A stretch of DNA of 64,000 nt from Toxonevra muliebris (Eukaryota > Arthropoda > Insecta > Diptera > Pallopteridae), in NCBI GenBank assembly GCA_963691655.1, contig OY829328.1, positions 89,036,400 through 89,100,399 on the forward strand. The letters run 5' to 3'. This document shows positions 1-11,544 of the stretch, piece after piece (within the stretch, counting starts at the first letter, position 1; each line of letters starts with the position of its first letter). The notes under the pieces were generated by a model. It was not told the DNA's origin and did no database searches. It saw only the letters and a list, made by a program, of their open reading frames with translations. Both the position numbers and the translations under genes were made by a program.

Positions 1-1023
1 ACATTTTCCAAGCAAAATCTCAAGCAGACATTTATACACTTCAACTTTAGCTAGGAATGTCATACAATTGTATTTCGTTTTCATTCCTCCTGCTTCCCTT
101 CACTAATCTACTACAATTCTATACTCTATACTCTTGTTTTATTTTCCGTTACATTTTCTATTTTTCCACAGCAGTGAAAAGCAAAGTAAAGAAGAAGAAC
201 AAAGAAAAGTTGTTTCATGCTTTCAATTTTATTACTTTCTTTTTCTCGGCATCGTTTGCATTTCTTTGCTTTTTATATTTTGTTTACTTGTGTCGGCTTG
301 TCCTTTTTCCCCCAGCAGAAATATCGCCTTCGCCTGCCACATTTAGTTGCACTGTTTTGGGTTTTCTTTACCCATTTTCTTTTAAGTGCCATTGGCGTTT
401 TATTTTCGCATTTGCCTTCAACTCCCTCTCAGCTTTCTTTTTTTATATACCCTATCTAGTTAGCTTTATGTCTGTTTCTATTTAGCGTATTCAACTTTTT
501 GAGCATGTTTTCTTTTTCATCTTACTCCTCTTACTCACAGCAGCATCATCATCTTCAGGTTCAGCTCCTCCAAATCTCCGTTCTCCCTTTTCTATTTATT
601 TCCAACCGTGAAATGTTTATTGCGATTTTGAATGCTTCTTGTTTTGCTGCTATTCTTATTCTCTCTCTTGCTTGAAATTGATGATGATTGAGAGTATTTA
701 TTATGTTCATAAAAAATAAGATTTCCTTTTTTTCTTTTTCTTCTTTTGGTTTTTCCGTATTTTTATATCTATTTTCTTCTTATACTTCATCCATTCCTAC
801 TTCTGCTTCTCCTCTTGCTGCTTCTGTGCGCCTGCCTGTATGGATTTGAAATGGCCAACCATCTAAAGTGTCACCATAAATAATCTAATCTTGCAAGATT
901 CCTTCGTTCGATGATGTTAATGTGAAATGATGTTCGCTTTTGTGTTAATGATATCGAATATGACAGTAAATTTCTTGGCAGCAGCTACAATAAAATAAGT
1001 AATAAAACTGATCTGTTTTGTAA

Positions 1024-1040
1024 CACCTAAAAGTATGCAA
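1024..1040 (+). promoter_or_regulatory. Su(Hw)-type insulator motif
   Basis: The sequence reads CACCTAAAAGTATGCAA. Its reverse complement matches the Su(Hw) consensus as I recall it: a TTGCATAC core, a T-rich spacer, then a G-rich module (TGCATACTTTTAGG...). Su(Hw) is a 12-zinc-finger insulator protein first defined on the gypsy retrotransposon. The same 15-17-mer recurs many times in this window, far above chance. Occupancy is inferred, not shown. Confidence 0.6.
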
Positions 1041-1366
1041 TTTCTCATACTGTCACTATGTGTAATGGCACATAATTTCCTCTGACAAATTCATAATTGC
1101 GCAGAAATCTTGCAATTATTCTAGAAAATGAATTATTCATTTTCGATCCCATTGATTCCAGTGTGTAAACTAAAGATTGCTTGAAAAAATTTAAATCTGC
1201 CAAGAAGAGATTCTACAATTCTATAACTAATATAAACTGTTAACGTTTTCCAATCAACAATAAATGAAAAAAAAAAACAATTTTATTTGAAACTACAAAC
1301 GCATTAGGCTGAAGACCATGTATTGCTTGCTACTAAAATAGGGCGCAGTTCGTATTCACTTTCAGG

Positions 1367-1402
1367 AACTTTATGCCCAACTTTATGCCCAACTTTCTGC
1401 CA
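1367..1402. repeat. 12-bp tandem repeat, three units
   Basis: The unit AACTTTATGCCC occurs twice exactly and a third time with changes (AACTTTCTGCCA). It is a short local tandem duplication with no evident function. Confidence 0.8.
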
Positions 1403-3584
1403 TCTATAAAATGAAAATATGCAAATTTTCTACATTTTTACACAATAATTTTAAGCTTATTTCTTCGATACTGAAAATGGTGCTATTTTCTATTTGCTTT
1501 TTTCTATTTATTTACTTCTTTATTCGTTATCTTTAAGCTGAATCTTTATCGTTTTGGTTTCTCACTTTTCAGCAAATCGTATTTATGTTTTGGTACTTTT
1601 GAGCTTAAGCTGATTTTGTGTAGCATGATGGTTTTTTGTATTTTAAGACAATTTCTAAAGAATTTCCTTTCGTTTTTGGTTTGTTGTTGTTTATATTTTT
1701 GACAAAACTGATTTGCATTTTGTTGTGGCAGAAGAAGTGGCAGCTATACTAGAAGCAGTGAAAAAATTAAAGGAGACGTTGGTTGTAATGAAGATGGGAG
1801 AAGCAACTGTGGTGTAGTAGTATTTGTGGAGAGTAGGGATGATGATTCGATCGGTAGATATTCTTTCGTGGTTCTATCAATTTTTTTTATATGTGTTCAT
1901 ATATATTTTCTATTTTTGTTTTACATTTCATGACAAGTAAACTAACTAAAAAACTTTCAATGAGGGTGCATTTTGATAAGGTATTATACTGATGCTTCCT
2001 TTAATGAGCCAGGGAAGCTACCAATGCCTCAGTGTGTGAGTCTAACACTTTGCGCCATTGCCTTCCATATATAGAGACATTAAAATTGGAATTGGTAATT
2101 TTTTGTATTGTGTTGTTAATAGCAAAGTGCAGAAGCAAACGAAAAATTAAAGTAAATTGAATTGTAAAGAGAAAAGCAAACGAAAAATATAAATGTTGCA
2201 TAAAAATGAAAAATAAAATAAAAAGACTTATGCAAATTTTAGCAGAAAAGCAAAAAACGAATTTGTGACTCAATTGCATTTGTATTTCTATTTGTGTAAG
2301 ATTATTGTTGTTTTCAAGCGCCAAATTGTTGGCTTAAAAGTTAAATAAAATGAGAAATGATTTGATTAAGAAAACAATCCAGAAAATCCGAACCTATTTC
2401 GGGTGCAAATGTTAAAGGAAATTGTAAACTTTTGAAGTGAAACCTTGTTGAAGTGTTGCTTAAAATTTTAAATACTGTTTTTTTTTTAAATTGATTTTCA
2501 TGTTCATTCATCCTGATTTGCTTCTCAAATATGTAAATAAATTTCATGCAAAGGAAAAATTTCAAAGTATTTAAAGCGCTGCAAAAACCATGAAGATTCT
2601 GTTAAATTTAAAGAAATTTTGAATGAGAAATCTCTAATTTTCACTAACTGCACAAACATGCTCGCTACACCACATCGAATAACACATATACATATACGCA
2701 CAAAAGCACACACTCCCACAGAGAAATTTCGCTTTCAATTGAGTGCTAATGTTTGTCATGTGCTGCTCTCATATATTCATAAAGTTTTGTTTTTATTTTT
2801 TATATATTTCAACATTATGTGTATATGTAAATAGCACTCATACACATTCACGCACACATCCAATTCTACATATAAACACACACACTCACTCCTTTACTTT
2901 CATTAATAATAAAAGCAAAAATATTTTTGCTTTTCATCGCATACTCAAATACACACATTCTTCTGTATATACGCTCATATACATACATAGAGTAACTGCT
3001 AGAAATACGAGCACTCTACAACGATTTGTGACAACACTAAGAGCTCACTTTATCCAGTTTCTAATACAAGATTAATTGGTTACTTTTATACACAAAAACT
3101 ATAGCTTTAAAATTAAGGATTAGATAGAAACATAGGGAAGTTGTGTAGGGTTTCATATCTTGAGCCACTGCGGCTTTATTGTGTCTACTGTTTTCTTATT
3201 TATAGCTTAGCAAATAGTACTGCGTATAATCTCTGAACTTAAGATCTATTTGTGCTTAACTGTCGAAAAATATTCTACAAATCCAGAGAAATTTGGTGAA
3301 ATTGGGACAAATATTCTGCTCTTTCTATTTTTTCTACACTTCCATACAAATTATCGCAAATTGTGTTTCTTCTTAAACGAGATATTGATATGAAGTTCGT
3401 AATGCCTGAATCAGTTCTGCAAGGCAAAGATAAACCAAGGCAGCTTGTACTGTAACCTTCTACTCTATACAATCATTACATGCTGCTGTTTAATGCCTCT
3501 CGAGAAATTTTTGCATGAAGATGTTTATTATTTTATTAAAAGAATAAGGTTTGCAAATATGCTCATGAGCATATATGGTATTCT

Positions 3585-3603
3585 GGGCCATTGAGTATGC
3601 ACA
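3585..3603 (+). promoter_or_regulatory. Su(Hw)-type motif, variant spacer
   Basis: GGGCCATTGAGTATGCACA keeps the GCC module and the GTATGC core at the usual 5-base spacing, but the spacer is ATTGA instead of TAAAA. It is a weaker match than the neighbouring sites. Confidence 0.35.
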
Positions 3604-4423
3604 ATAAAAGCTAGCTGTGATGAAATGAATAACACTTGGTGTACTGAAAATATCGGCTTCAAAATATAATTTTTCGTTCCAATAACAAATAAGAAATACC
3701 GAAAATTTGTGAATAAATTGTGTTGAGGTACCGCGATTCCTTCATTAACACAACGACCCGTGAGATGATGCGTACAAAAGAAAAATGGCTTAAATATTCA
3801 ATGATGGTGGAAGTCTTTGTGCAAGCAACTATTTTAATAACGTTATTAAGGTTATTTTAAGTCTATCATGATCTGTGGGATCAATTATGTGTGTGTCTTC
3901 TCTACCTAGTCTTATACCTAGTATAACTCACCAAACCCTATCTTCTTTAAGAATTAAAGTAATATAGTAAGATCAATAAGCAGTGCCTAAGCATAGACTC
4001 CGAAGCATTGCCTTCTTTTGTTTGTCGATCAGTGCTCTGGCGAAATTTCTTCATAACATGATCTGCATATTGAGTTTGGTTGAAGTATTCTCCAAATATC
4101 AAGACAGAATACCAAATACCATGCCTAGCAGTGTTTTGAGCTGGCTGTGACCCCAAAAAAAAAAAATATTAAAAAGTTGTTACTCTTACTCTTTTAGCGA
4201 GAGAACGTTCTGCTATTTTGCTCTGTTTTCTATTTACAAAATAGTGCTGATTCTGTAAATAAGGTAGCTACATTTTTCAAGCAACTCATCACTGTGTTCA
4301 TTGGCCTTGGAACCCGAGATAGCAAGACTTTGGTGCCTTTGCCCTATTAATTGAATTTAGTTAGTTTAGTGGTGAACTCAAGTGAAGAAAGTCACTAATT
4401 TTTGTATTTAATAACATTTTTCA

Positions 4424-4440
4424 GCACCTAAAACTATGCT
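4424..4440 (+). promoter_or_regulatory. Su(Hw)-type motif
   Basis: GCACCTAAAACTATGCT differs from the local consensus GCACCTAAAAGTATGCT at one base (G to C before TATGC). That base lies in the core, so binding may be reduced. Confidence 0.4.
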
Positions 4441-5501
4441 TTAGCTTTCGAAAATATTTCTACATTTTAAAGCTCAAGTGAATTTCGTTGCCTTTCTTCA
4501 TCGTTTTTTCAAAGCCTCAATTAACTAGTGTTACTTAATTTCCCACTAGAATATATCAACTCGATTAAGAGCAAATTCAACGGACATAAAATGTCACAAT
4601 TGTATGTACACCTAGTAGAGTTGCCAACGTATATGAGAACTTTGTAATTTCTCATGAGATGCGTGCAAAGTGTTTTACAAAGACTTTTTCAACGTTTTCT
4701 TATGGGAAAGAATATCTTTTAACGCACTTTCATATTTTTGGATAGAAAAAATTACGATATCTAGAACGAATGCCTAGATTCTGGTTTAGCTGAAAGTTTG
4801 TTTAGTATATTGAATGTGTAGCTGCTTATATATTTATATAGGTGAGCATTTATCTATCAACACTTTTATGCTGCTATTTATTTGCTAGTATTATTAAAAA
4901 CTTTTTGAACTCTGATTTAACTTTGTTTTCCGTTTTATATTTATATGTAGAACATATGTAGTTATTGATTTTTGTAGCTCTAATGTTCGCAAGTAGAAAA
5001 AGGGAGAAAAAAAAATAGAGAAAATATAAGCGAGCAGGATAATGTACGCATAGTATGTGTTTTTACTTATATGCGTCTACAAATTATTCGTCGCTTTTCC
5101 TTATGCTTTGTGTGTTCAAGACAGTCTCTCTGAATGAATGAATGAGTCAAGCATGATTTGTCATAAATATCTACAGACTCACATATAAACACAAGCAAAT
5201 AATGGATAACATTTTTATGTGCGTATGTGTGTGCTTAGATATTAGTGTATGCAAATATTTTGACAATAACTTAATATTGTTCTACTACTAGCTACTTTTT
5301 CGACGTAGTAGTAAAATGTGGAAAAGGTAAAATTTTCTTACTTTACTTTATGATTCCTGAGAGCAGCAGAGATTTCAAAGCCTGTGATTCTGAGTATGAA
5401 CACATATGCACACACACACATACGAATACATACATTTATGCATTGTCAGGGGGAAAGGTATTTTCCCTATTTTCAGTAAATTTATAGCATCATATATGTG
5501 C

Positions 5502-5520
5502 TGTGTGTGTGTGTGTGTGT
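5502..5520. repeat. (TG)n microsatellite
   Basis: About 9.5 perfect TG units. This is a simple repeat of the kind common in fly non-coding DNA. Confidence 0.95.
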
Positions 5521-6375
5521 ATTACCTTCACACATGTACCTATGTGGGTATAGAAAACTAAATTTACTGTATGCTTCATGCTGTGATTTTAAGTCGAATT
5601 GTGTAAGATTCTTGATTTATTAACGTAAATTTTAATGGCAAAAAAAAAAAGGGAGAGGAAAAATTCAAATTTTAATTTATTTTTTCAATGTAAAGAAAAT
5701 AAGTTTAAGGTAAGAAGGTGAGCAAATATCTCTTGCCTGTTTTGATTAGGGTTCAATTCGTGAGTCGCTCTTTTTCTATTTCAAGAAACTTTTATTATAA
5801 TTTTTAGTTTAGGAATTACAGGTAGGTTTTCATCAAAGGCTGGTGGCTTCCTTATTATCATTTTCAAGCAAGCAAATCTTAAACCTTTACTGTGATTTTT
5901 AGAGAATATGCAAATTATAAGAAGTTCTAGCCTTTCTAGGATCTAAAACAAAAAAGATTTTCAATATGTAGTAATTCAAATAAGAAAATTTTTTGAAATT
6001 TCTTTTTCTGTGTCAGTTCTCAATACCTCACAGGTTCATTTTTCATTATAAAACCGTAAGTGAACAATTAGAGTTAAGAACCCACGCATTTTTAACTCAA
6101 TTACGAAATATATAACCCTAAATGCAAACTCTATCAAAATAAAGAGAACGAGTGTCACCAAAACACCCGCAACAGTAACTGCGAAATTCCTATAGAACCG
6201 AAACCAAACACAAAAATAAAATAGACTAGCAAGAAAAATTAAGTCATAAAAAAACAAAAATTCAATTTATACGATGCTACAAAATATTTAATGAAAAACA
6301 AGAACCTTTTGCCTTCTTTTCACACTCCTTATTCGCTTGTTTTTCAAAACATTCACACAGCAAAACTTACACTGT

Positions 6376-6393
6376 GCGCCGGAAAGTATGTTA
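6376..6393 (+). promoter_or_regulatory. Su(Hw)-type motif
   Basis: GCGCCGGAAAGTATGTTA has the GCGCC module and AAAGTATG. The core base after ATG is T instead of C, so it is a slightly degenerate site. It is the first of three within 610 bp (also 6711 and 6965), all in the same orientation. Confidence 0.45.
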
Positions 6394-6710
6394 TATTCTC
6401 ATGGGTAAAAAGCAACAATAGAAACAGCCAACATTCCACAATAAAATTGAAAAAAAAACACAAGTAAAAAGCGAACAAAACAAAGATGACAATAACAACA
6501 AAAAGAAAAAAAAATACGACTATAGGTGAAAAATGGAGAAGGAAAAGGAAAGAACAACGCATTTGCATTCAAATTTTATGCCACTCACAATTGAAGCATG
6601 TGGGGTGTGTACGTGTTTTTGTATTGGTATGTTTGTGTGAGAGTGGGTGAATGTGTGTGCGTGCGTTCGCTTAAAGTGTAACAAAAGAAAACACACACTA
6701 AATGCTCAGC

Positions 6711-6728
6711 CACCTAAAAGTATGCTTT
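6711..6728 (+). promoter_or_regulatory. Su(Hw)-type motif, strong
   Basis: CACCTAAAAGTATGCTTT matches the local consensus without mismatch through CACCTAAAAGTATGC. It is the middle of a three-site subcluster. Confidence 0.6.
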
Positions 6729-6964
6729 AGTTAAAGCCTTTTATGTTTTTGTTTTTTTTGTAGCGTTTCGTTTTTGCTGCCTTTCAATTGTCTGCAATTT
6801 AGTGACGCTAAGTGCTCTACAGGGAGACGACCTCTACACAAACAAAAACAAAACCAACAACATACATACGTGTACACATAAACATAGCAGCCTACGTGCG
6901 TTTCTGTATGTGTGTGTGTGGGCCTCTTGGTGCCTAGCAAAAAAAAGGTGCAAAATATTTTAAA

Positions 6965-6982
6965 TGCCTAAAAGTATGCTAA
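6965..6982 (+). promoter_or_regulatory. Su(Hw)-type motif, strong
   Basis: TGCCTAAAAGTATGCTAA carries GCCTAAAAGTATGC exactly. It lies 254 bp from the preceding site in the same orientation, which resembles the local clustering seen in known insulators. Confidence 0.6.
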
Positions 6983-7662
6983 AGTGCAGCATAGAAAAAA
7001 AATGAGCCAAATATTGTGAAACACATAAATGAATGTTTACTTATATTACGTTGCTGTGTAGTTGTATGTATTGTACTTATTGTTGTTGTAAATGGTTTCG
7101 TTAAACTTTTCCTATGTATTTTTCTTATATTTTACTTTGACTTTTTTCCACATTTACTGCCATGCTAAATTCATAATAATAATAAAGATTTGCTCAAACA
7201 AAAGAAAATGTTCTACACATTTTTATACTCAAAGTATTCTTTCCTTATTTTTTTCCATCATCTTTTCTTTTTGTCTTTATTTTACTAAACCAAATTCCTT
7301 TACTTTTGGTCTCGTCAATCAGTCGTTTGCTGTGCTCTTCTGTCATTTGTAGTTTATAATGTGTGCTTAGTTTGAGTTTCTTGTTGCTTGCCAAATCCAA
7401 AACAACGCCTACAATGACGATTATAAAAAATCGAATATTATCTAAAATTTTTTTGACTTTTGATTGAATGAAATTGATGCGAATGTTAGATAATACAAAA
7501 AAAACCAAAAAATTAAAACGACGCATCAAACTCAAAAATGTAGACAAAAATATATTAAAATTTATGAATTTAAGTTTGAAGCACAGTATTTTTTAGTTAG
7601 TATTTTATAAAATGAAAATAAATGCTGCTTGAATATTTTGTGGACAAAAGATAAAAAATTCA

Positions 7663-7681
7663 TTGCATACTTCTAGCCGCC
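7663..7681 (-). promoter_or_regulatory. Su(Hw)-type motif, reverse orientation
   Basis: On the plus strand the sequence reads TTGCATACTTCTAGCCGCC, so the motif is on the minus strand. The TTGCATACTT core is perfect and the G/C module is shifted to GCCGCC. It is the only reverse-oriented site in the first 10 kb. Confidence 0.5.
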
Positions 7682-9144
7682 TGCAAAAACACCCATTTTC
7701 ATAGTTTCCTAATTCTATGCGAAGCAAGCAGCCTTAAAAATCTTATTGAAATATTTGTATAGAAGAGATTGAATGGGTTTACAGGTTTATGTTGTATTCA
7801 AGGAACGAAGGTAGATGAATTTTTCATGCCACATTCACCATCCGGAAGATTGCTATTGTTAGAGTGGTATAACAAAATTATCTAACTGATTTTTTTTATC
7901 ACTTTTGATGGAATTTCAAAACGGAATCACACAATTAAAATTTCAAATTAAAATTTTTAAAATATTTTGCAATAGTTTTGATTGTCTGGTGAACTTAAAC
8001 AAAAACGAAAATATTTTACAAGAAATTCATCTTAAAAAAAAAACTTTAACTTTTTTCATAAAAGTTTTATCAGTCTGCTCAAAAATTATATCACATTTCT
8101 TGAGGCCAGCAAAACAAAATATTGCATATTTTTTGTTTTATTATGAAAGAAACAAGAATGATTTTATGCATTATTTACAATATTCCTGAAATTTTTAATG
8201 AAAACATGGCAAGAGTGTGACACACATACACAGATTTGATTACATGCAAATACAATTATTTAGCTACAGTACAAAACAATGCAAGAGTATATCAAACATT
8301 TGAGCTTTTAATTCATATTTTTAAATGTTTACACACTTTGTGTGTTTATTTATTTCATGGGATATCATTGATTTTTTAATTTGATGCAAATTCTAGCATT
8401 TTTAATTTGCCAAGGAAAACTACAACATTTCAAACATTTATGTCAAGGCTAAGGTTTATTTTTCATTGATTGCGAAAGGAAAATATTGCAGAAATTTAAG
8501 GATTTTTTATTTTGATTATAAAATTTGGTTTTAAAACTTACATTTTCCTAAATAACACGTACGATTCATTTCCTAAGTTCAAGTCCATAAAATACTATAA
8601 ATTTTAATAAATCACGATTTCTATCATAAGTTTAAAGGCTTTGATTTTCGAAACAGCTTAAGTTTTGTCTTTTCCAAAATTCCAATAATTAATTTTTAAA
8701 ACCTTTTTCAAGGTTGCCATTTCTGCTTGCCATGCAAAGAAATGCATCATTAATGAGACTGATTAAAAATTTAAAATGCAATGCAAATAAAGTGTCATTA
8801 ATCTAAAGAATTGTAAAATTAAATCGAAAATCATATCTACAAACGTACTTTGTACACTTACGAGTATAAAACTACATATATATACCAATGACCACAGGTT
8901 TTCAGGCAAACACAGTTGTACATACATATATCCACTTAGGGTAAATGTAACCACTGCTTAAAGCAGACACATATCCATAAAGGCCAGCAGACAAACAGTT
9001 CAGAATAATTGATAAATGTGCAACAATGAACGTTGGTTGTTGCTGCTGCTGTTGTTTATTTAATCCCAGATTAAACTTACCTTATGAATTTTGTATCCAA
9101 AGTGTACCATGAACAGCAAACAGCAGTTGACAGAGTACGGAGAT

Positions 9145-9198
9145 GAGTGAGTGAGACACACTGAGGGTGAGACAGAGACAGAGAAAGAGAGAGAGAGT
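9145..9198. repeat. GAGA-rich tract
   Basis: A run of GAGTGAG, GAGACAC, GAGACAGAGACAG and GAGAGAGAGAG units. Such tracts can bind GAGA factor in flies, but a simple repeat explains it equally well. Confidence 0.6.
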
Positions 9199-9994
9199 AC
9201 AAAACGTCTCACTTATTGTCTATTTTGGTTATTTGTTATCTTATTTTTTTGGAGACTTTTTAACGAAATATTAATTTAAATATTTCTGTGAATACTTTGT
9301 TTTATTCAAGGTTTTGCAAACACATCAACTTAAATATCTGAAATTTTTCACTTTAAAAACCTTTCTGTCTCACTTTTTTATGCAAATTTTATTTGAATAA
9401 TTTTTTTATAAAATATTTTATTTGCTTTATGATGAATACAACAGTTAAAATAACACAACTATTTGATGTTATTCGTGCTATTGCTTTGTTTTTTATTGTT
9501 TGAAAAAGTAAACGGGAAATTTCACTTATTTTATGAATATTTATAAATTTCTTGTTTATCCAACTAAAAATAAAAAGAGAAGGAAATTAAAATTGCATTC
9601 AATTAAAACAGAAAATAAATATCTTTGTTGTTTACACTTTTACACATATTTGTGTATATTCACTCGCGCGTAAACACACAAAAATACACAAATATTCAAC
9701 TATATGAACGCAACAATAACATCAGAGTACTTGAACATTGCAAAATTTTATAGACCAAAGAAAGTAATCAATTATTCTGTTGCTGAAGTATATTTACACC
9801 GTCATTTACACATTTAGTGTGTATTATTTTAGATCAGATTAAATTGAAGTTGCAGCCTTCTAAGTTCTTTATTATCATGTATTAAACTTTTCAAAGTTTC
9901 GGCATAACAATTTTGTGAGGTCCTAAAAGTCTTAAAGTCTGTTTGAATTTGTATATTTTTTCAGTTTTCATATCTTCGTATTTAAATTGTTTCA

Positions 9995-10012
9995 GCACCT
10001 AAAAGTAGCTCC
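9995..10012 (+). promoter_or_regulatory. Degenerate Su(Hw)-type motif
   Basis: GCACCTAAAAGTAGCTCC keeps the GCACCTAAAAGTA half but lacks the TATGC core. It may be a decayed site; it lies 50 bp from a second degenerate copy. Confidence 0.25.
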
Positions 10013-10044
10013 ACTATTTATATTTTTCCATCTAAATTTCAGCA

Positions 10045-10062
10045 GCACCTACAGGTATACTT
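10045..10062 (+). promoter_or_regulatory. Degenerate Su(Hw)-type motif
   Basis: GCACCTACAGGTATACTT retains the G/C module and a GTAT core with three or so changes from the local consensus. It is probably a weak or decayed site. Confidence 0.25.
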
Positions 10063-10249
10063 CAATTTGGGATTTTTTTCCAATTTATATGCCCACTGCT
10101 GACATTGACATTGACACATTCACATTTCAGTCGGATTTATTTTGCTTTTTTGCATTTACTTTAATATCTTTAGAATTTATGCAACAATTTACGCCTTAAA
10201 ATATGCAAAATACTTTTTTACTTTCTCCTTCAACGCACACAAACAAGCA

Positions 10250-10480
10250 CCACACTGTTTTGATAACGAACGAGAGAGGAAGACAGTGCGGGCGTATGAG
10301 TCGAGAGGAGCACAGCACAATGCGCTAGCTGAGCTGTCACTAACCGGATATTTTAAAATTACATCCGTTTTTCACAGAGGAGGCAACAAACAATGTTTGT
10401 TGTTTGCTGTATACTGAAAGTAAAGTATTTTTGTATGTGTAGATATTATAATTTCATGCCGGAAAGTATGCAATGAGTTA
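10250..10480. promoter_or_regulatory. Possible regulatory patch: GAGA boxes, palindrome and Su(Hw)-type site
   Basis: This patch is more GC-rich than its surroundings. It contains GAGAGAGG and GTCGAGAGGAG, an AACCGG box, a perfect palindrome AACAAACA-A-TGTTTGTT near 10,386-10,402, and a strong Su(Hw)-type site at its right edge. The combination suggests an enhancer, promoter or boundary element. I see no TATA/initiator arrangement or downstream coding start that would make it a promoter. Confidence 0.25.
10456..10473 (+). promoter_or_regulatory. Su(Hw)-type motif, strong
   Basis: ATGCCGGAAAGTATGCAA has the GCC module and an intact AAAGTATGCAA core. The GCCGG form also occurs at 6376 and, as GCCGC, at 24,540, which suggests a second allowed version of the module. 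Confidence 0.55.
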
Positions 10481-11142
10481 TTATCATTAATTTATTTAAA
10501 TTTGCTTCCAATAATTTAAGCTAACTGTAATTAAACTCATATACTAGTCGATAATATTATTACTTTAATCTTTTTACTTAAAATTTTAAGTGCTTTTCTT
10601 TTTCATTTTCTCTATACGCGACGCGTAAATCTACATTTTCCGTTAAATACGTCCGTTACACACGAGATTCGCAAATAAACTGTTCGAAGTGTAGTGAAAT
10701 TTTCATGAGCTAGCTATAGCTGCTGCTACTGCTGCTGTGCAAAAAAGAAAAATAAAAAATAAACAAATTTCTTGTATCTCGTCTGTTGGATCGCTCTTGT
10801 TGTTGTTGGTATAATTGTTGGGTAGTTTTCAATGTGAATGTGCTCATAAGGATATTTTTAACAGTTATATATAGAGAGCTACACTCTCTGTTTCTCTCTT
10901 TTTTGCTGGTTAAAATTCTTAGTGCGTTTATAAACTCAAATTGTAGACAGACAATGGGAGAAAAAAAGAGAGCACCATTTGTAGTATAGTCAACAGAAAC
11001 ACTTTTTATTTAGTGTTTGACTTTATTATTGGTATGTTTTCATGTGAATGTGATTCACAAAAATCTTATAACTGTAATATTTTTATGTGTAATATTCCTA
11101 ATGGTTTCCCAGTAATATAGAGCAAATACTGTTTAATATACG

Positions 11143-11155
11143 TTGCGAGTCGCAA
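11143..11155. repeat. Short perfect palindrome TTGCGA-G-TCGCAA
   Basis: A 6-bp inverted repeat with one central base, containing CpG. It could be a dimeric transcription-factor site; no function is shown. Confidence 0.5.
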
Positions 11156-11531
11156 ACTTAGAGCTCTCTTCTTCTATTTTTATGTGAGTACAAGTAAAAA
11201 TTTAGAAACACACACATCAGTTTTCATTCTTTCTCTCTTCAACTACACTATTGTAACTTAAATTTTTTCCTCCATATTGATAGAATTCATATGTATTGGA
11301 TGCTGTGAACAGGATCTGCCGGCTTACTGTAAATTCAACAACTGTTGAAATTTTGCGCTCTCTTAGAATGTGCTGTGAATTTATATACAAGTTGATTTGA
11401 AGATAAGAGGAACTTTTATAAAAGAGTCAAATATCAACAAATTTAAATAATAGTTATAGCGATGCATTCATGAATAAAATGAATTTATACTATTAGAACT
11501 CTATTTATTAAAAATGCATTTCGTTGCTAGT

Positions 11532-11544
11532 GGGACCGCGTCCC
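11532..11544. repeat. Short perfect palindrome GGGAC-CGC-GTCCC
   Basis: A 5-bp inverted repeat around CGC, a small GC-rich island in AT-rich sequence. It may be a protein-binding site or chance. Confidence 0.45.
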
